Source: Thiocystis violascens (lineage in GTDB: Bacteria > Pseudomonadota > Gammaproteobacteria > Chromatiales > Chromatiaceae). Taken from it: DNA of 64,000 nt. The position numbers and the translations under genes are program-made. Position 1 is the stretch's first letter; each line of letters begins with the position of its first letter. The notes under the pieces were generated by a model, which saw only the letters and a list, made by a program, of their open reading frames with translations, was not told where the DNA came from and searched no databases. Shown in pieces: positions 50,847-58,979 of this stretch. The DNA lies in NCBI GenBank assembly GCA_020721065.1, contig DYNM01000001.1, positions 280,367 through 344,366 of the forward strand, given 5' to 3'.

Positions 50847-51629
50847 ATGTGCAATATAGAAATTGCTTTTACGCAACATCGGGGACGAATTGCCCGCAGC
50901 CAGCAAGACGCTTTATTAGTAGCGCAGGATATTATGCAATCTGTCAATGCGCCGATAACGCATTGTGTTGTGAGTCAATCCGAAGGGTTATGCGCCGTTG
51001 CCGATGGAGTAGCAATTAGCCCAACGCCGCATTTAGCAAGTCGGGCGGTTCTGGAATCGTTGCGTGTTGCCTGCCAAACGCACCCAGAATTATTACAAGA
51101 TGGTTGGATTGCGCCGCGCCTTATTCGTCGTTTTATTTACGCTGATTTATGCCACAAACTTGCTGGCAATTCGCGCACACACGGCGCAGCGACTACTTTA
51201 GCTTTATTGCAATGGCGCGATGCCCGTTTTAGCGTGGTGAATGTCGGTGATTCTCGGGTATACCACGTTAATTCGGAGGGCGTTTGGCAGTGTTTATCGA
51301 AAGATCACACCTATCGTCAATCCATGATTGAACGCGGCGAAATTAGCGCAGATCAATCAGTCGGTCAGCTTTATAACGATTTAGAACACATGTTGATTGC
51401 CGATGAAGCAGAAGAAGGTTTTGCTGTGCATTGGCAGCAAGGAAATTGGGCTGCGGGAGAAACTTTTATACTATGCACCGATGGCGTCCATGACACTCTC
51501 GGCGATGCGCAATTGGCAGCATTTTATGATGTCGCATTGCCGGTGAATGAGCAGGTTAGTCGTTATCGAGATGCTGTTTTAACTGCTGGAGCGCCGGATA
51601 ATTTTTCGTTGCTTTTATTGCGGAGTTAA
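50847..51629 (+). CDS. PP2C-family protein phosphatase
   Basis: 260 residues from ATG 50847. Metal-binding motifs of PPM/PP2C phosphatases are in order: RSQQDA (D21), VADGV (52-54), GAATTLALL, NVGDSRVY (134-137), CTDGVHDTL (D211) and APDNFSLLLL (D251, N252). The usual RxxNEDA reads RSQQDA. Bacterial PP2Cs of this size reverse Ser/Thr kinases or control anti-anti-sigma factors; no kinase gene is adjacent. There is no clear Shine-Dalgarno before the ATG. Confidence 0.88.
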   Translation: MCNIEIAFTQHRGRIARSQQDALLVAQDIMQSVNAPITHCVVSQSEGLCAVADGVAISPTPHLASRAVLESLRVACQTHPELLQDGWIAPRLIRRFIYADLCHKLAGNSRTHGAATTLALLQWRDARFSVVNVGDSRVYHVNSEGVWQCLSKDHTYRQSMIERGEISADQSVGQLYNDLEHMLIADEAEEGFAVHWQQGNWAAGETFILCTDGVHDTLGDAQLAAFYDVALPVNEQVSRYRDAVLTAGAPDNFSLLLLRS

Positions 51630-51786
51630 CAATCTGTGTGTTACATTCATTTGAACATTGAATGCAACCGCATATTAAGATATGCCATAGCGTTAATTTG
51701 GGTATTCAAGCCTTCTCATGTCTGTAATTTATACTAAAGGCCGCAGTAATAACTGCATCGCTTACTGAAACTTTGGAGGAGAAAAA

Positions 51787-52374
51787 ATGAAGATACTCGT
51801 TTACCGCAGAACTCACAGAGGCGATCCTAACAGCAAGGGTGAATTTGGATGCCATAATTGCATGGGATTAGTACGCAACTGGAATTATGACGCAGTTATC
51901 GGCATTGGCGGAAAAAAGCCTGATCGGGGTGAAGAAGAAATAAAAGAAAAAATCACATGGGTGGGAATTTTTCCTACCAAAACAGCATCTCCACATGGCT
52001 TTAAAGGTCCATTGGTAACTTTTAAAAAATTTATATTGTGGGATGAAAAAGGTTTGTTAGTTAAGGATTATTATCCTGCCCTTTATGAATACATGTTTGT
52101 ACGTAATAAAATTCCTCGCACGGCGCTTTTCAACATAGCGGCTCCAAATCCTTGCGCATCAATTTCTGGTGCAGCAGATACTTACGCAGTAATTTCTGAC
52201 AATACAATTTGTAGCGCACCGTTTGATTTTCCAGAAGATATTTACAAAGAACTTCTGGCTATTTTAGCAATGGCAGAGAAAAAAATCGGGAACAGAATCA
52301 GCGCCACGAATGCAACTCAAAATCACACGGCATGTTCTACGTCTTGCAAAAATAAATCCAAGGGTGATGCATGA
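51787..52374 (+). CDS. Conserved hypothetical protein, first gene of a two-gene cassette
   Basis: 195 residues, behind a strong GGAGGA with a TATACT -10-like box at 51730-51735. No signal peptide or membrane helix. The N-terminus MKILVYRRTHRGDPNSKG leads to FGCHNCMGLVRNWNYDAVIG with paired Cys, and a GIGGKKP loop. Its Cys-containing FGxxxC...VRxxx..DxVIGxGG pattern faintly recalls the Nmad2 group, but that is only a guess. It overlaps the next gene by 4 bases (ATGA), so the two products are made together. The C-terminal 30 residues are polar and Ser/Thr/Asn-rich. Low GC, unlike flanking core genes. Confidence 0.75.
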   Translation: MKILVYRRTHRGDPNSKGEFGCHNCMGLVRNWNYDAVIGIGGKKPDRGEEEIKEKITWVGIFPTKTASPHGFKGPLVTFKKFILWDEKGLLVKDYYPALYEYMFVRNKIPRTALFNIAAPNPCASISGAADTYAVISDNTICSAPFDFPEDIYKELLAILAMAEKKIGNRISATNATQNHTACSTSCKNKSKGDA

Positions 52375-53216
52375 ACATCATTTTTAGCAGAAAGGGTTTT
52401 GATGCTAGAGCAGGCGGATTTCCGAGTTTGATATTCCCTGATGGCAGTTTGTTTTCCATTCCGATACCGAGCAGTTCCAATCACTGCTACTACAGTAGTC
52501 TTGTGTTCAATTACAAGGGACAACCTATTCAAGAAATTCTGAATCAGGTGACTAACGGTAAGATTAACAACGACGGCAAGAAAAGTGACTGTGATTACAC
52601 TATGCCCATACAAGGCTGTCACCACGATCCTATGTATATTCCAGCATTAAATCGGTTGGTTCTTGGTCAGGCAGGTGGAGCGGAATCTCATTTGAGAAAC
52701 AAAGGTGTCAATAAAGATGACATTTTTCTATTTTATGGATGGTTCAAAGAAATTAAGCAAGCCAATGGGTGCTGGTCATACAACGGTCGTGATATTCATT
52801 TGATTTGGTCGTCTATGACAGTGGAATCTTGGTTTAATTTGGATACACCTAGCGGCATAAAAAATGCGCTTATGTGTTTTCCTGAAATCAATGTACATCC
52901 GCATCTCGCCAGCGGGTGGGATTTTTCTCCTAATGGTATTTATGTATCAGGTCAGCCCCCAGACAAATTGTTGCCTTATTCAACAGATCGCTGTTTAACC
53001 GATCTCAGAAAATATGGCGGACGCTCTAAATGGAGATTACCCATTTGCTTTAATCAGCCAGAAGCGTTTAGCCATTTGAAAAATTTCACGCCTGAAGGCG
53101 AAGATGTTTTAGTTACTTATCGCGGATTTGGTCAGGAATTCGTTTTGAATTTGGATAAAGTTTCTGACGACTGCAAGGAATATATTTTGGAATATGTGAA
53201 AAAATTACTGCAATAA
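52371..53216 (+). CDS. Nmad3-like (nucleotide-modification-associated domain 3) protein
   Basis: 281 residues. The start MNIIFSRKGFDARAGGFPSL with IFPDGSLFSIPIP, the HHDPMYIPAL segment, LGQAGGAESHLRNKGV, DIFLFYGWF and a late NGIYVSG match the layout I remember for Nmad3, a domain found by Iyer, Aravind and colleagues in predicted DNA-base-modification gene sets. The role of Nmad3 itself is not established. Conserved His, Asp and Gln residues suggest a catalytic or nucleotide-binding role. It overlaps the preceding gene by 4 bases. No base hydroxylase or glycosyltransferase is in the window; a DNA methyltransferase lies 2.3 kb away on the other strand. Confidence 0.7.
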   Translation: MNIIFSRKGFDARAGGFPSLIFPDGSLFSIPIPSSSNHCYYSSLVFNYKGQPIQEILNQVTNGKINNDGKKSDCDYTMPIQGCHHDPMYIPALNRLVLGQAGGAESHLRNKGVNKDDIFLFYGWFKEIKQANGCWSYNGRDIHLIWSSMTVESWFNLDTPSGIKNALMCFPEINVHPHLASGWDFSPNGIYVSGQPPDKLLPYSTDRCLTDLRKYGGRSKWRLPICFNQPEAFSHLKNFTPEGEDVLVTYRGFGQEFVLNLDKVSDDCKEYILEYVKKLLQ

Positions 53217-53596
53217 TAGAATACCTTATTGTTGCAACAGAATCTGTCAACATATAGCAGCATGTTTATAAACCAATTCTGATGCGGTTTTGATTTTGGT
53301 GTACGTTAAATGCACCAAAGTCATTACTTGTTAGGCGCTCATAACTTAGCAAGCAGTTCGGGCAACACCTCATCTGCTGGTCCTAGATATTGCTCTTTGA
53401 ATGCCGGATTGGGCTGCGCCATAGGTTCAAGATTAACGAGAATAACTATTCGTGAGTACCGTTATTTATTGAAAAGCATGTTTTGTCGCATCTATTAAAT
53501 TGATTCTGCACGTGCTGATGATATTATTGCAAAGTGGATCGATTTTTTTGTCATGCACAAACCAATCAAGTCGGAAATAATTACTCGGAGGCTCAA
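53217..53596. other. 380-base gap with gene remnants
   Basis: No intact gene. A 27-codon minus-strand frame (53422 to 53339, starting MAQPNPAFKEQYLGPADEVL) looks protein-like. A plus-strand frame of 33 codons without start (53499-53597, ADDIIAKWIDFFVMHKPIKS near its middle) ends in a TGA that overlaps the DUF2442 start by ATGA. Both look like decayed or truncated genes. The word GCCTAAC / GTTAGGC at 53330-53336 resembles an integron core site, but no matching partner is seen. Confidence 0.4.
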
Positions 53597-53866
53597 ATGA
53601 GTACCCAAATTATTAACATCGTGTCTGCGGTAGAAATGAGCAATTATCGTATCAATTTAACTTTCGATGACGGTACTCAACAATGCGTTGATTTCAAACC
53701 ATTTTTAACCAATTCCTTGCATCCTGATATTCGCGCTTATCTCGATCCTCAATGGTTTTCTACTTTTCGTGTTGAATACGGTGAACTGATGTGGGGTGAT
53801 TATGATCTTTGCTTTCCAATGATGGATTTATACTGCAATCAGATAGAAAAACCAGCAACATTTTAA
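53597..53866 (+). CDS. DUF2442 family protein
   Basis: 89 residues from ATG 53597, behind CGGAGG. The NYRINLTFDDGTQQCVDFKP and VEYGELMWGDYDLCFPMMDL segments are the DUF2442 signature. Such small proteins are often paired with a DUF4160 protein in toxin-antitoxin-like modules; here the upstream partner is only a 33-codon remnant whose stop overlaps the start. Function not known. Confidence 0.8.
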   Translation: MSTQIINIVSAVEMSNYRINLTFDDGTQQCVDFKPFLTNSLHPDIRAYLDPQWFSTFRVEYGELMWGDYDLCFPMMDLYCNQIEKPATF

Positions 53867-53883
53867 ACGGCGGTGCAGTACCA

Positions 53884-53954
53884 TCATCAATAGGGCTGTA
53901 CAGATTTTTATCCCTTGATTACAAAAGATTAAGGAGTTATCACCCTATTGATGA
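53884..53954. repeat. 12-bp perfect inverted repeat between convergent genes
   Basis: TCATCAATAGGG (53884-53895) and CCCTATTGATGA (53943-53954) with 47 bases between. It fills the gap between DUF2442 and modC, which converge. It could act as a two-way transcription stop or be a remnant of a small inserted element; the long loop speaks against a normal terminator. Confidence 0.55.
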
Positions 53955-53961
53955 AATACTA

Positions 53962-55032
53962 TTATTCCATCAACGCCACCGATTTAACCTGCACCCAAAT
54001 TTGCTGCCCCAGCGCGATACCGAGCGCCGCCGCCGACCGTTTGGTCACTCGCGCCAGCAACACCGACCCACCAATTTGCACCCGCACCAGTGCCAACCCC
54101 GGATGCTCATCATCAGCAATCGCATCGACCTTGCCAGATAACAGATTGAGAATGCTCGTATTTTCCTGATGCTCGGTCGCCAAACTGACATCCCGCGCCA
54201 GCACCCGCACCCGCACATGTTGCCCCAGTGCCAGCCCCCGATCACGGCTCCACAAGCTGCCGCCCGCAAAATCCACCCGCGCTAATTGCCACTGCGCATC
54301 GCGCTCGGCGACGGTCGCATCAAGCACCACGCCCGCGTCCTCGCCGAGGCGAATCGGCACATCCAGCCGCGCCAGCGTTTCCGTCAACGCCCCACTTGCC
54401 TGCACCAGCCCGCCGTCCATGACCACCAGATGATCGGCTAATCGCGCCACTTCATCCGGCGCATGACTAACGTAAAGCACTGGAATATCTAGCAAATCGT
54501 GCAGCCGTTCGAGATACGGCAGAATTTCTTGCTTGCGTTTGAGATCAAGCGCCGCGAGCGGTTCATCCATCAACAAAATGCGCGGATTCACCGCCAGCGC
54601 CCGCGCAATCCCCACGCGCTGGCGCTCGCCGCCCGACAGCCGCTCCGGTTTGCGGTCGAGCAGATGACCGATGCCGAGCAATTCGACGGCTTGATCCAGA
54701 CTGCGCCGCTCGGTCGCCGCGATCCGTTTTAATCCGTAACGCAGATTGCCCAACACGCTGAGATGTGGAAATAAACTCGCTTCTTGAAAAACATAACCCA
54801 GCGGACGGCGATAAGTTGGCATCCACGTCGTCGCGTCCTGCCAAATATCGCCTTTGAATGATAAAAAACCGCGAGGCGCTCGTTCTAAACCCGCAATGCA
54901 GCGCAGCAACGTGGTTTTGCCAGAACCAGAATGACCGAATAGCGCAGTAACGCCGCGTCCGGGTAAATTAAGATCAACATCTAATTGAAAGCCGGGCCAA
55001 TTGAGTTGAAAACGAGCAGCGATAGTATCCAT
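53962..55032 (-). CDS. modC: Molybdate ABC transporter ATPase
   Basis: 356 residues from ATG 55032, behind AAGGAAA; the open frame extends upstream into modB but MDTIAARFQLNW is the normal start. Walker A GHSGSGKTT at 33-41, signature LSGGE at 132-136, Walker B ILLMDEP at 152-158, and a C-terminal Mop (TOBE) domain with SILNLLSGKVDAI and VRVQIGGSVLLARVT. Energises molybdate import with ModA and ModB. Composition drops from 77 % to 47 % GC within the gene. Confidence 0.96.
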   Translation of the reverse strand: MDTIAARFQLNWPGFQLDVDLNLPGRGVTALFGHSGSGKTTLLRCIAGLERAPRGFLSFKGDIWQDATTWMPTYRRPLGYVFQEASLFPHLSVLGNLRYGLKRIAATERRSLDQAVELLGIGHLLDRKPERLSGGERQRVGIARALAVNPRILLMDEPLAALDLKRKQEILPYLERLHDLLDIPVLYVSHAPDEVARLADHLVVMDGGLVQASGALTETLARLDVPIRLGEDAGVVLDATVAERDAQWQLARVDFAGGSLWSRDRGLALGQHVRVRVLARDVSLATEHQENTSILNLLSGKVDAIADDEHPGLALVRVQIGGSVLLARVTKRSAAALGIALGQQIWVQVKSVALME

Positions 55033-55036
55033 TGAT

Positions 55037-55717
55037 TTAAGTTTCCTTGCGTCCGCGATGTTGCCAGCCATACAGCGCCAGCAAAACAATAAAAGAAAAT
55101 GCCACCATCACTGCGGATAAACGATGCGCGTCAGCGTATTCCATTGCTTCAACATGATCGTAAATTTGCACGGAAACGACGCGAGTTAAATCAGGAATAT
55201 TGCCGCCAATCATTAACACCACGCCGAATTCACCAACAGTGTGCGCAAACGTGAGAATACCGGCAGTTAAAAAACCCGGCGCTGCCAGCGGTAATACGAC
55301 CGTGAAAAAAGTATCCAATGGTGAAGCCCGCAGTGTTGCAGCGACTTCCAGCGGACGGGTGCCAATCGTTTCAAAAGCGTTTTGCACCGGCTGCACCATA
55401 AATGGAAATGAATAAAACACTGAAGCGATGACTAAACCCCAGAAAGTAAACGGCAGCAATCCAATACCGAGCGTTTGAGTGAATTGTCCAATCCAACCGC
55501 TCGGCCCCATTGCTAATAACAGATAAAAGCCCAGCACCGACGGCGGTAATACCAGCGGCAATGCAACCACTGCGCTGATTGGGCCTTTCCAGCGCGATGA
55601 TGTTTGTGCTAACCACCACGCCACTGGCGTTCCTACGACGAATAAAATCGCCGTTACAATTCCAGCTAATCGCAAGGTTAGCCAGATCGCTTGTAAATCG
55701 TCGTTACTGAGCCACAT
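55037..55717 (-). CDS. modB: Molybdate ABC transporter permease
   Basis: 226 residues, a five-helix permease with the coupling loop LEVAATLRASPLDTFFTVVL and the typical TPVAWWLA and PLVLPPSVLGFYLL segments. It is 4 bases from both modA and modC, in the usual modABC order. Confidence 0.96.
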   Translation of the reverse strand: MWLSNDDLQAIWLTLRLAGIVTAILFVVGTPVAWWLAQTSSRWKGPISAVVALPLVLPPSVLGFYLLLAMGPSGWIGQFTQTLGIGLLPFTFWGLVIASVFYSFPFMVQPVQNAFETIGTRPLEVAATLRASPLDTFFTVVLPLAAPGFLTAGILTFAHTVGEFGVVLMIGGNIPDLTRVVSVQIYDHVEAMEYADAHRLSAVMVAFSFIVLLALYGWQHRGRKET

Positions 55718-55721
55718 CGCG

Positions 55722-56477
55722 TTATTTCAGGTCATAACCAAAGCTGTGAATAATTGCCTGCGCTGTCTCACCTTTGAGATAAGTCATCAGCGCCGCAACT
55801 GCCGGTTTTTCTTTACCCGCATTCAAAATCACTGCATCTTGAAGAATCGGCGGATATAATTGCGCCGGAATTAACCACATCGAACCGTGCGTTAATTTGC
55901 TATCTTTCTGCACCTGCGCCAGCGCAATAAAACCAATTTCCGCGTTGCCAGTTTCCACAAATTGATAGGTTTGCGCGATGTTTTCGCCAGTCACGAGTTT
56001 GGGTTGCACGGCATCTAATAATCCCTGTTGTTTTAATACCGCCATCGCTGCTGCTCCATAAGGCGCTGCTTTCGGATTCGCAATTGCGACTTTTTGAAAG
56101 TCACCCGTTGCTAATACTTTACCTGCTGCGTCCACAAAACCCGCTTTCGCTGACCACAATACCAATTTGCCAAGCGCGTAGGTGAATTGCGAATCAGCAA
56201 CTGCATTGCCTTCTTTGATTAACTTCGCAGGTGTGGTGGCATCTGCCGCTAATAAAATCTCAAACGGTGCGCCGTTTTGAATTTGCGCATAAAACTTGCC
56301 GGTTGCGCCGTAAGCCGCTTTGATCTGATGTCCGGTTTCTTTGGTAAATGCCGCTGCGATTTCTTTCATTGGTGCCGTGAAATTCGCAGCCACTGCGACT
56401 TGAATCTCATCGGCGTGCGCGACCACGCTGGCACTGAGCAGCGCCAGCGTTAGTGCGAAATAACGAATTGGGTTCAT
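55722..56477 (-). CDS. modA: Molybdate-binding periplasmic protein
   Basis: 251 residues with signal peptide (FALTLALLSASVVAHA, then DEIQVAVAANF). VAVAANFTAPMKEIAAAF, LLAADATTPAKLI and the NAEIGFIALAQV segment belong to the ModA family. Binds molybdate or tungstate outside the membrane and delivers it to ModB. The Mop-only gene is 21 bases upstream. Confidence 0.96.
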   Translation of the reverse strand: MNPIRYFALTLALLSASVVAHADEIQVAVAANFTAPMKEIAAAFTKETGHQIKAAYGATGKFYAQIQNGAPFEILLAADATTPAKLIKEGNAVADSQFTYALGKLVLWSAKAGFVDAAGKVLATGDFQKVAIANPKAAPYGAAAMAVLKQQGLLDAVQPKLVTGENIAQTYQFVETGNAEIGFIALAQVQKDSKLTHGSMWLIPAQLYPPILQDAVILNAGKEKPAVAALMTYLKGETAQAIIHSFGYDLK

Positions 56478-56497
56478 AAAAATACTCCGGCTGGTGC

Positions 56498-56920
56498 TCA
56501 GGATTTAGTGGCCACAATGATCTGCGACGCTTTAATCAATGCGCAGGCACGAACGCCGGGCGCAAGTCCCAAGCTATTCAAACTGTCGAGCGTAATAGAA
56601 GCGGTGATTTCTGGGCCAGCGTCGGACGCGATGATGACGATGGCATTCACTGCGCCGGGTTCGCAGCGCGATACCGTGCCCCAAATTTGATTACGCGCAC
56701 TGGTTTTAATCGTTGAATCGGTGAGCACGATAACGGACGGCGCTTTAATGAGCGCGTAGGCGGCGCTGCCGGTCGCTAATCCTAAATGGGCGACGCTATG
56801 GTTGGTAATCATCGCGGTTAATTCGAGACCGTTGACATCGAGAATAATCTCGGAATTCACTGCGCCTTGGTCAATGGATTTAACGATGCCAAGGAATTGA
56901 TTGCGGGCACTGGAAAGCAT
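56498..56920 (-). CDS. Mop-only molybdate-binding protein (two Mop domains)
   Basis: 140 residues from ATG 56920, with AGGACA upstream. Two tandem Mop repeats: MLSSARNQFLGIVKSIDQGA (about 1-68) and TSARNQIWGTVSRCEPGA (about 72-138), each with SARNQ and a final xALIKA. It is a molbindin-type storage or buffering protein. It lies between modE and modA on the same strand and is probably the first gene of the mod transport operon. Confidence 0.9.
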   Translation of the reverse strand: MLSSARNQFLGIVKSIDQGAVNSEIILDVNGLELTAMITNHSVAHLGLATGSAAYALIKAPSVIVLTDSTIKTSARNQIWGTVSRCEPGAVNAIVIIASDAGPEITASITLDSLNSLGLAPGVRACALIKASQIIVATKS

Positions 56921-56990
56921 GATGTTGTCCTGTGAAAGTTGCGTTAATTCCGCCACGTTGCGAAACGTCGCATCAGTGGCGCTAGATGTG

Positions 56991-57008
56991 TCGTTGACTA
57001 TACAACGA
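56991..57008 (-). promoter_or_regulatory. Candidate ModE operator
   Basis: A perfect inverted repeat TCGTTG-ACTATA-CAACGA in the modE-mop gap. On the minus strand it reads ATCGTTGTATAGTCAACGA, similar in outline to the CGnTATATA-type ModE boxes. A CATAAT box (minus strand, 57032-57037) lies just upstream as a possible -10. Molybdate-loaded ModE would repress the operon from here. Inferred from position and symmetry. Confidence 0.5.
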
Positions 57009-57161
57009 TCAACGCCGCCGAGACAGCACAGATTATGCCAATAAAACGTTATGGCGTAAGGCTTGCGGGGCAAAGTAGCGGAGGAGAATGCGGTAGCGTT
57101 ATCTGCACTAAAACATAGCGCAGCGCGTCAAAATGGGGCGCTGCGGCAGCCGAGGTTGGCG

Positions 57162-57965
57162 CTAACTGTCCACGCCGATGATGATGCTGGCAGCAGAAAA
57201 AACCGCACATGCTTTGCTGCCTTCGCGCAAACCGTATTGTTCCAGTTGCGCCAGCGGTAGCAATCCGCGCAGCGTCACTTCAGAAGGCAGCGCGATCACC
57301 ACTTCGGCGGTGGTATCGCCACGAGTAAGGCGCTGTATCACGCCGCAAAGTTGATTGATTCCGGCGCTGGCGTGGGGATCGGGCGCGGTCACGATCTGCA
57401 CTGCGACCGCTTTCAGCAATGCCCAGACTGCTCGCCCCGGTCGCAAGCGCAGCGTTTCTACGCTTTCGTTGGTCACGCCGGCGACGATCCGCGCTCCGCC
57501 CGATATTTCCAGCACCACTTCCGCATCAACCGTCCGCAAGGTCACTTCTAACACCTTGGCTAACAATTGGTTACGCGCACTGGTGCGCAGTGCCAAGTGC
57601 CGCAGTAGCGTCAACGCGGCGGTTGAATCGCCCAGCCGTGCATTCATGCTTTCCAAAAAATCGGCGTATTCCGCTGCGATGGTGCGATAAGCGGCAATTA
57701 AGCGTTCACCCTCCGGCGTCAGCCGCGCTCCACCGCCGCCGCGTCCGCCAGTAGCGGTCGTGACCACCGGCGCGGGTGCGACATTGTTCATGCTGTCCAC
57801 CGCGTCCCACGCGCATTTGTAGCTGATTTTTAAGGCTTTTGCGGCTTGAGTAATCGAACCGGACACGGCGATCTGTTCTAACAGCGCGATCCGCTCCTCC
57901 CCCAGCGGAGCGTTGTCATTGCCGTTGAACCAAAATTGACCGCCGATATTGAGCGAGGTGGACAT
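57162..57965 (-). CDS. modE: Molybdate-responsive regulator ModE
   Basis: 267 residues. N-terminal winged helix-turn-helix (about 20-115) with ALLEQIAVSGSITQAAKALK and ISYKCAWDAVDSMNN, then the GGRGGGGARLTPEG wing. The C-terminal di-Mop domain holds two repeats beginning at LRTSARNQLLAKVLEV and INQLCGVIQRLTRGDTTAEV. Molybdate-bound ModE represses modABC and can activate molybdenum-enzyme genes. It is 241 bases upstream of the Mop gene and likely has its own promoter. Confidence 0.96.
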   Translation of the reverse strand: MSTSLNIGGQFWFNGNDNAPLGEERIALLEQIAVSGSITQAAKALKISYKCAWDAVDSMNNVAPAPVVTTATGGRGGGGARLTPEGERLIAAYRTIAAEYADFLESMNARLGDSTAALTLLRHLALRTSARNQLLAKVLEVTLRTVDAEVVLEISGGARIVAGVTNESVETLRLRPGRAVWALLKAVAVQIVTAPDPHASAGINQLCGVIQRLTRGDTTAEVVIALPSEVTLRGLLPLAQLEQYGLREGSKACAVFSAASIIIGVDS

Positions 57966-58020
57966 GGCAATAAAACCTCATAAATCAAACAGTTGATAAT
58001 GTTCACACTCCAGCCGCCCG

Positions 58021-58536
58021 CTAAACAGTGCGCGGAGAACTGCGATGGCGTTCCAACGTTCGCAGTGTCAAGGCCAAGATGAGGATAAATAAGATGGCGG
58101 CGAGATTTGCCAGCGACAGACCGAAGATGACCAGCTCGCGGTCTTCACAAAAACCGGTCGCTAAAAAGAGCGTTGGCAGCCGTTCGCCAAGCCATTCCAC
58201 CGTTTGCTCAATCAGGCTCAACTCGCTGCTCACGCAGGACACGGTATCTGGCGGCTGCCATTGCAGCCAGCTTTGATAAGCAGCAACGGCGCTGCCGGTG
58301 GCGCTCAAAATGATGATCACGCCGCCGAGCAGGAGTTCGCCGAGGCGCTGCGGCGTGGTGAACACAGCGGCGGTTGCTGCCAGCGCCAACAGCAGAAATA
58401 ACGTCCGCTGCACGATGCACAGATGACAAGGATCAAGCGCCAACAGCGGGGTCAAAATCAGGCTGGCGAGGGCGACGCTGGCGCTGAGAGTGGCGATTAA
58501 CGTCCAGCGGTGGCGCGGCGTAAGCGATAGCTTCAT
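58021..58536 (-). CDS. dsbB: Disulfide bond formation protein DsbB
   Basis: 171 residues, four membrane helices. First redox pair C37-H-L-C40 (DPCHLC), second pair C101 and C130 in the periplasmic loop. Re-oxidises DsbA and passes electrons to quinone. It overlaps the DUF190 gene by 4 bases. The usual neighbours (dsbA, nhaB) are not here. Confidence 0.93.
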   Translation of the reverse strand: MKLSLTPRHRWTLIATLSASVALASLILTPLLALDPCHLCIVQRTLFLLLALAATAAVFTTPQRLGELLLGGVIIILSATGSAVAAYQSWLQWQPPDTVSCVSSELSLIEQTVEWLGERLPTLFLATGFCEDRELVIFGLSLANLAAILFILILALTLRTLERHRSSPRTV

Positions 58537-58862
58537 GGCGCTGGCGCTCCCAAGGTAAAGCCGGCGGTGACGGGTACGCGCAGATAAAATAAATTGAGCT
58601 GATGCGCGGCGAGGTGGGCAATAAACCGCTCGGCGTCCGCTTCACTGATGACAAAACCAACTTCCACTGGCACATCTCCCGCTAATTCAAAAAAATGTTC
58701 ATCATGCAAACGCCCGTGCCGTCCAAATCCGGCTAAAGCACGAAATGCCGAGCCGCCATGAAAGCCGCTGCGTTGCGCTTCATCCAATAGCCATTCATAG
58801 AGCAATTGATGTTGATAACGGCGATTTTCAGCGACATAAAATTTCAAAAAACAGTCTGACAT
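58533..58862 (-). CDS. DUF190 family PII-like protein
   Basis: 109 residues. The segments LLYEWLLDEAQRSGFHGGSA and ALAGFGRHGRLHDEHFFEL are the DUF190 signature; this family has a PII-like ferredoxin fold and probably binds a small nucleotide as a sensor. Starts at ATG 58862 with an AT-rich 117-base gap to the divergent kinase gene. It overlaps dsbB by 4 bases, a pairing whose meaning is not known. Confidence 0.82.
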   Translation of the reverse strand: MSDCFLKFYVAENRRYQHQLLYEWLLDEAQRSGFHGGSAFRALAGFGRHGRLHDEHFFELAGDVPVEVGFVISEADAERFIAHLAAHQLNLFYLRVPVTAGFTLGAPAP

Positions 58863-58979
58863 TGTTTACTCCATTGTTTTGTTGAGTCGTTATTTTTTAA
58901 TCAGATGATAAAAAAGATTGACAACCAGCAAGCAACCTTTTTAGGTTTTTAACTGAAAACTAAAATCACCGCCGTTACG

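Noticed and set aside
53326..53340. Integron-like attC core (GCCTAAC / GTTAGGC) after a small frame
   Set aside because: Only one core word is seen; the second core site and the paired stem needed for an attC are missing within about 130 bases, and no integrase is present.
47690..53960. Direct repeat of the tRNA-Asn 3' end marking an integrated island
   Set aside because: I looked for a second copy of the T-arm/acceptor sequence up to modC and found none.
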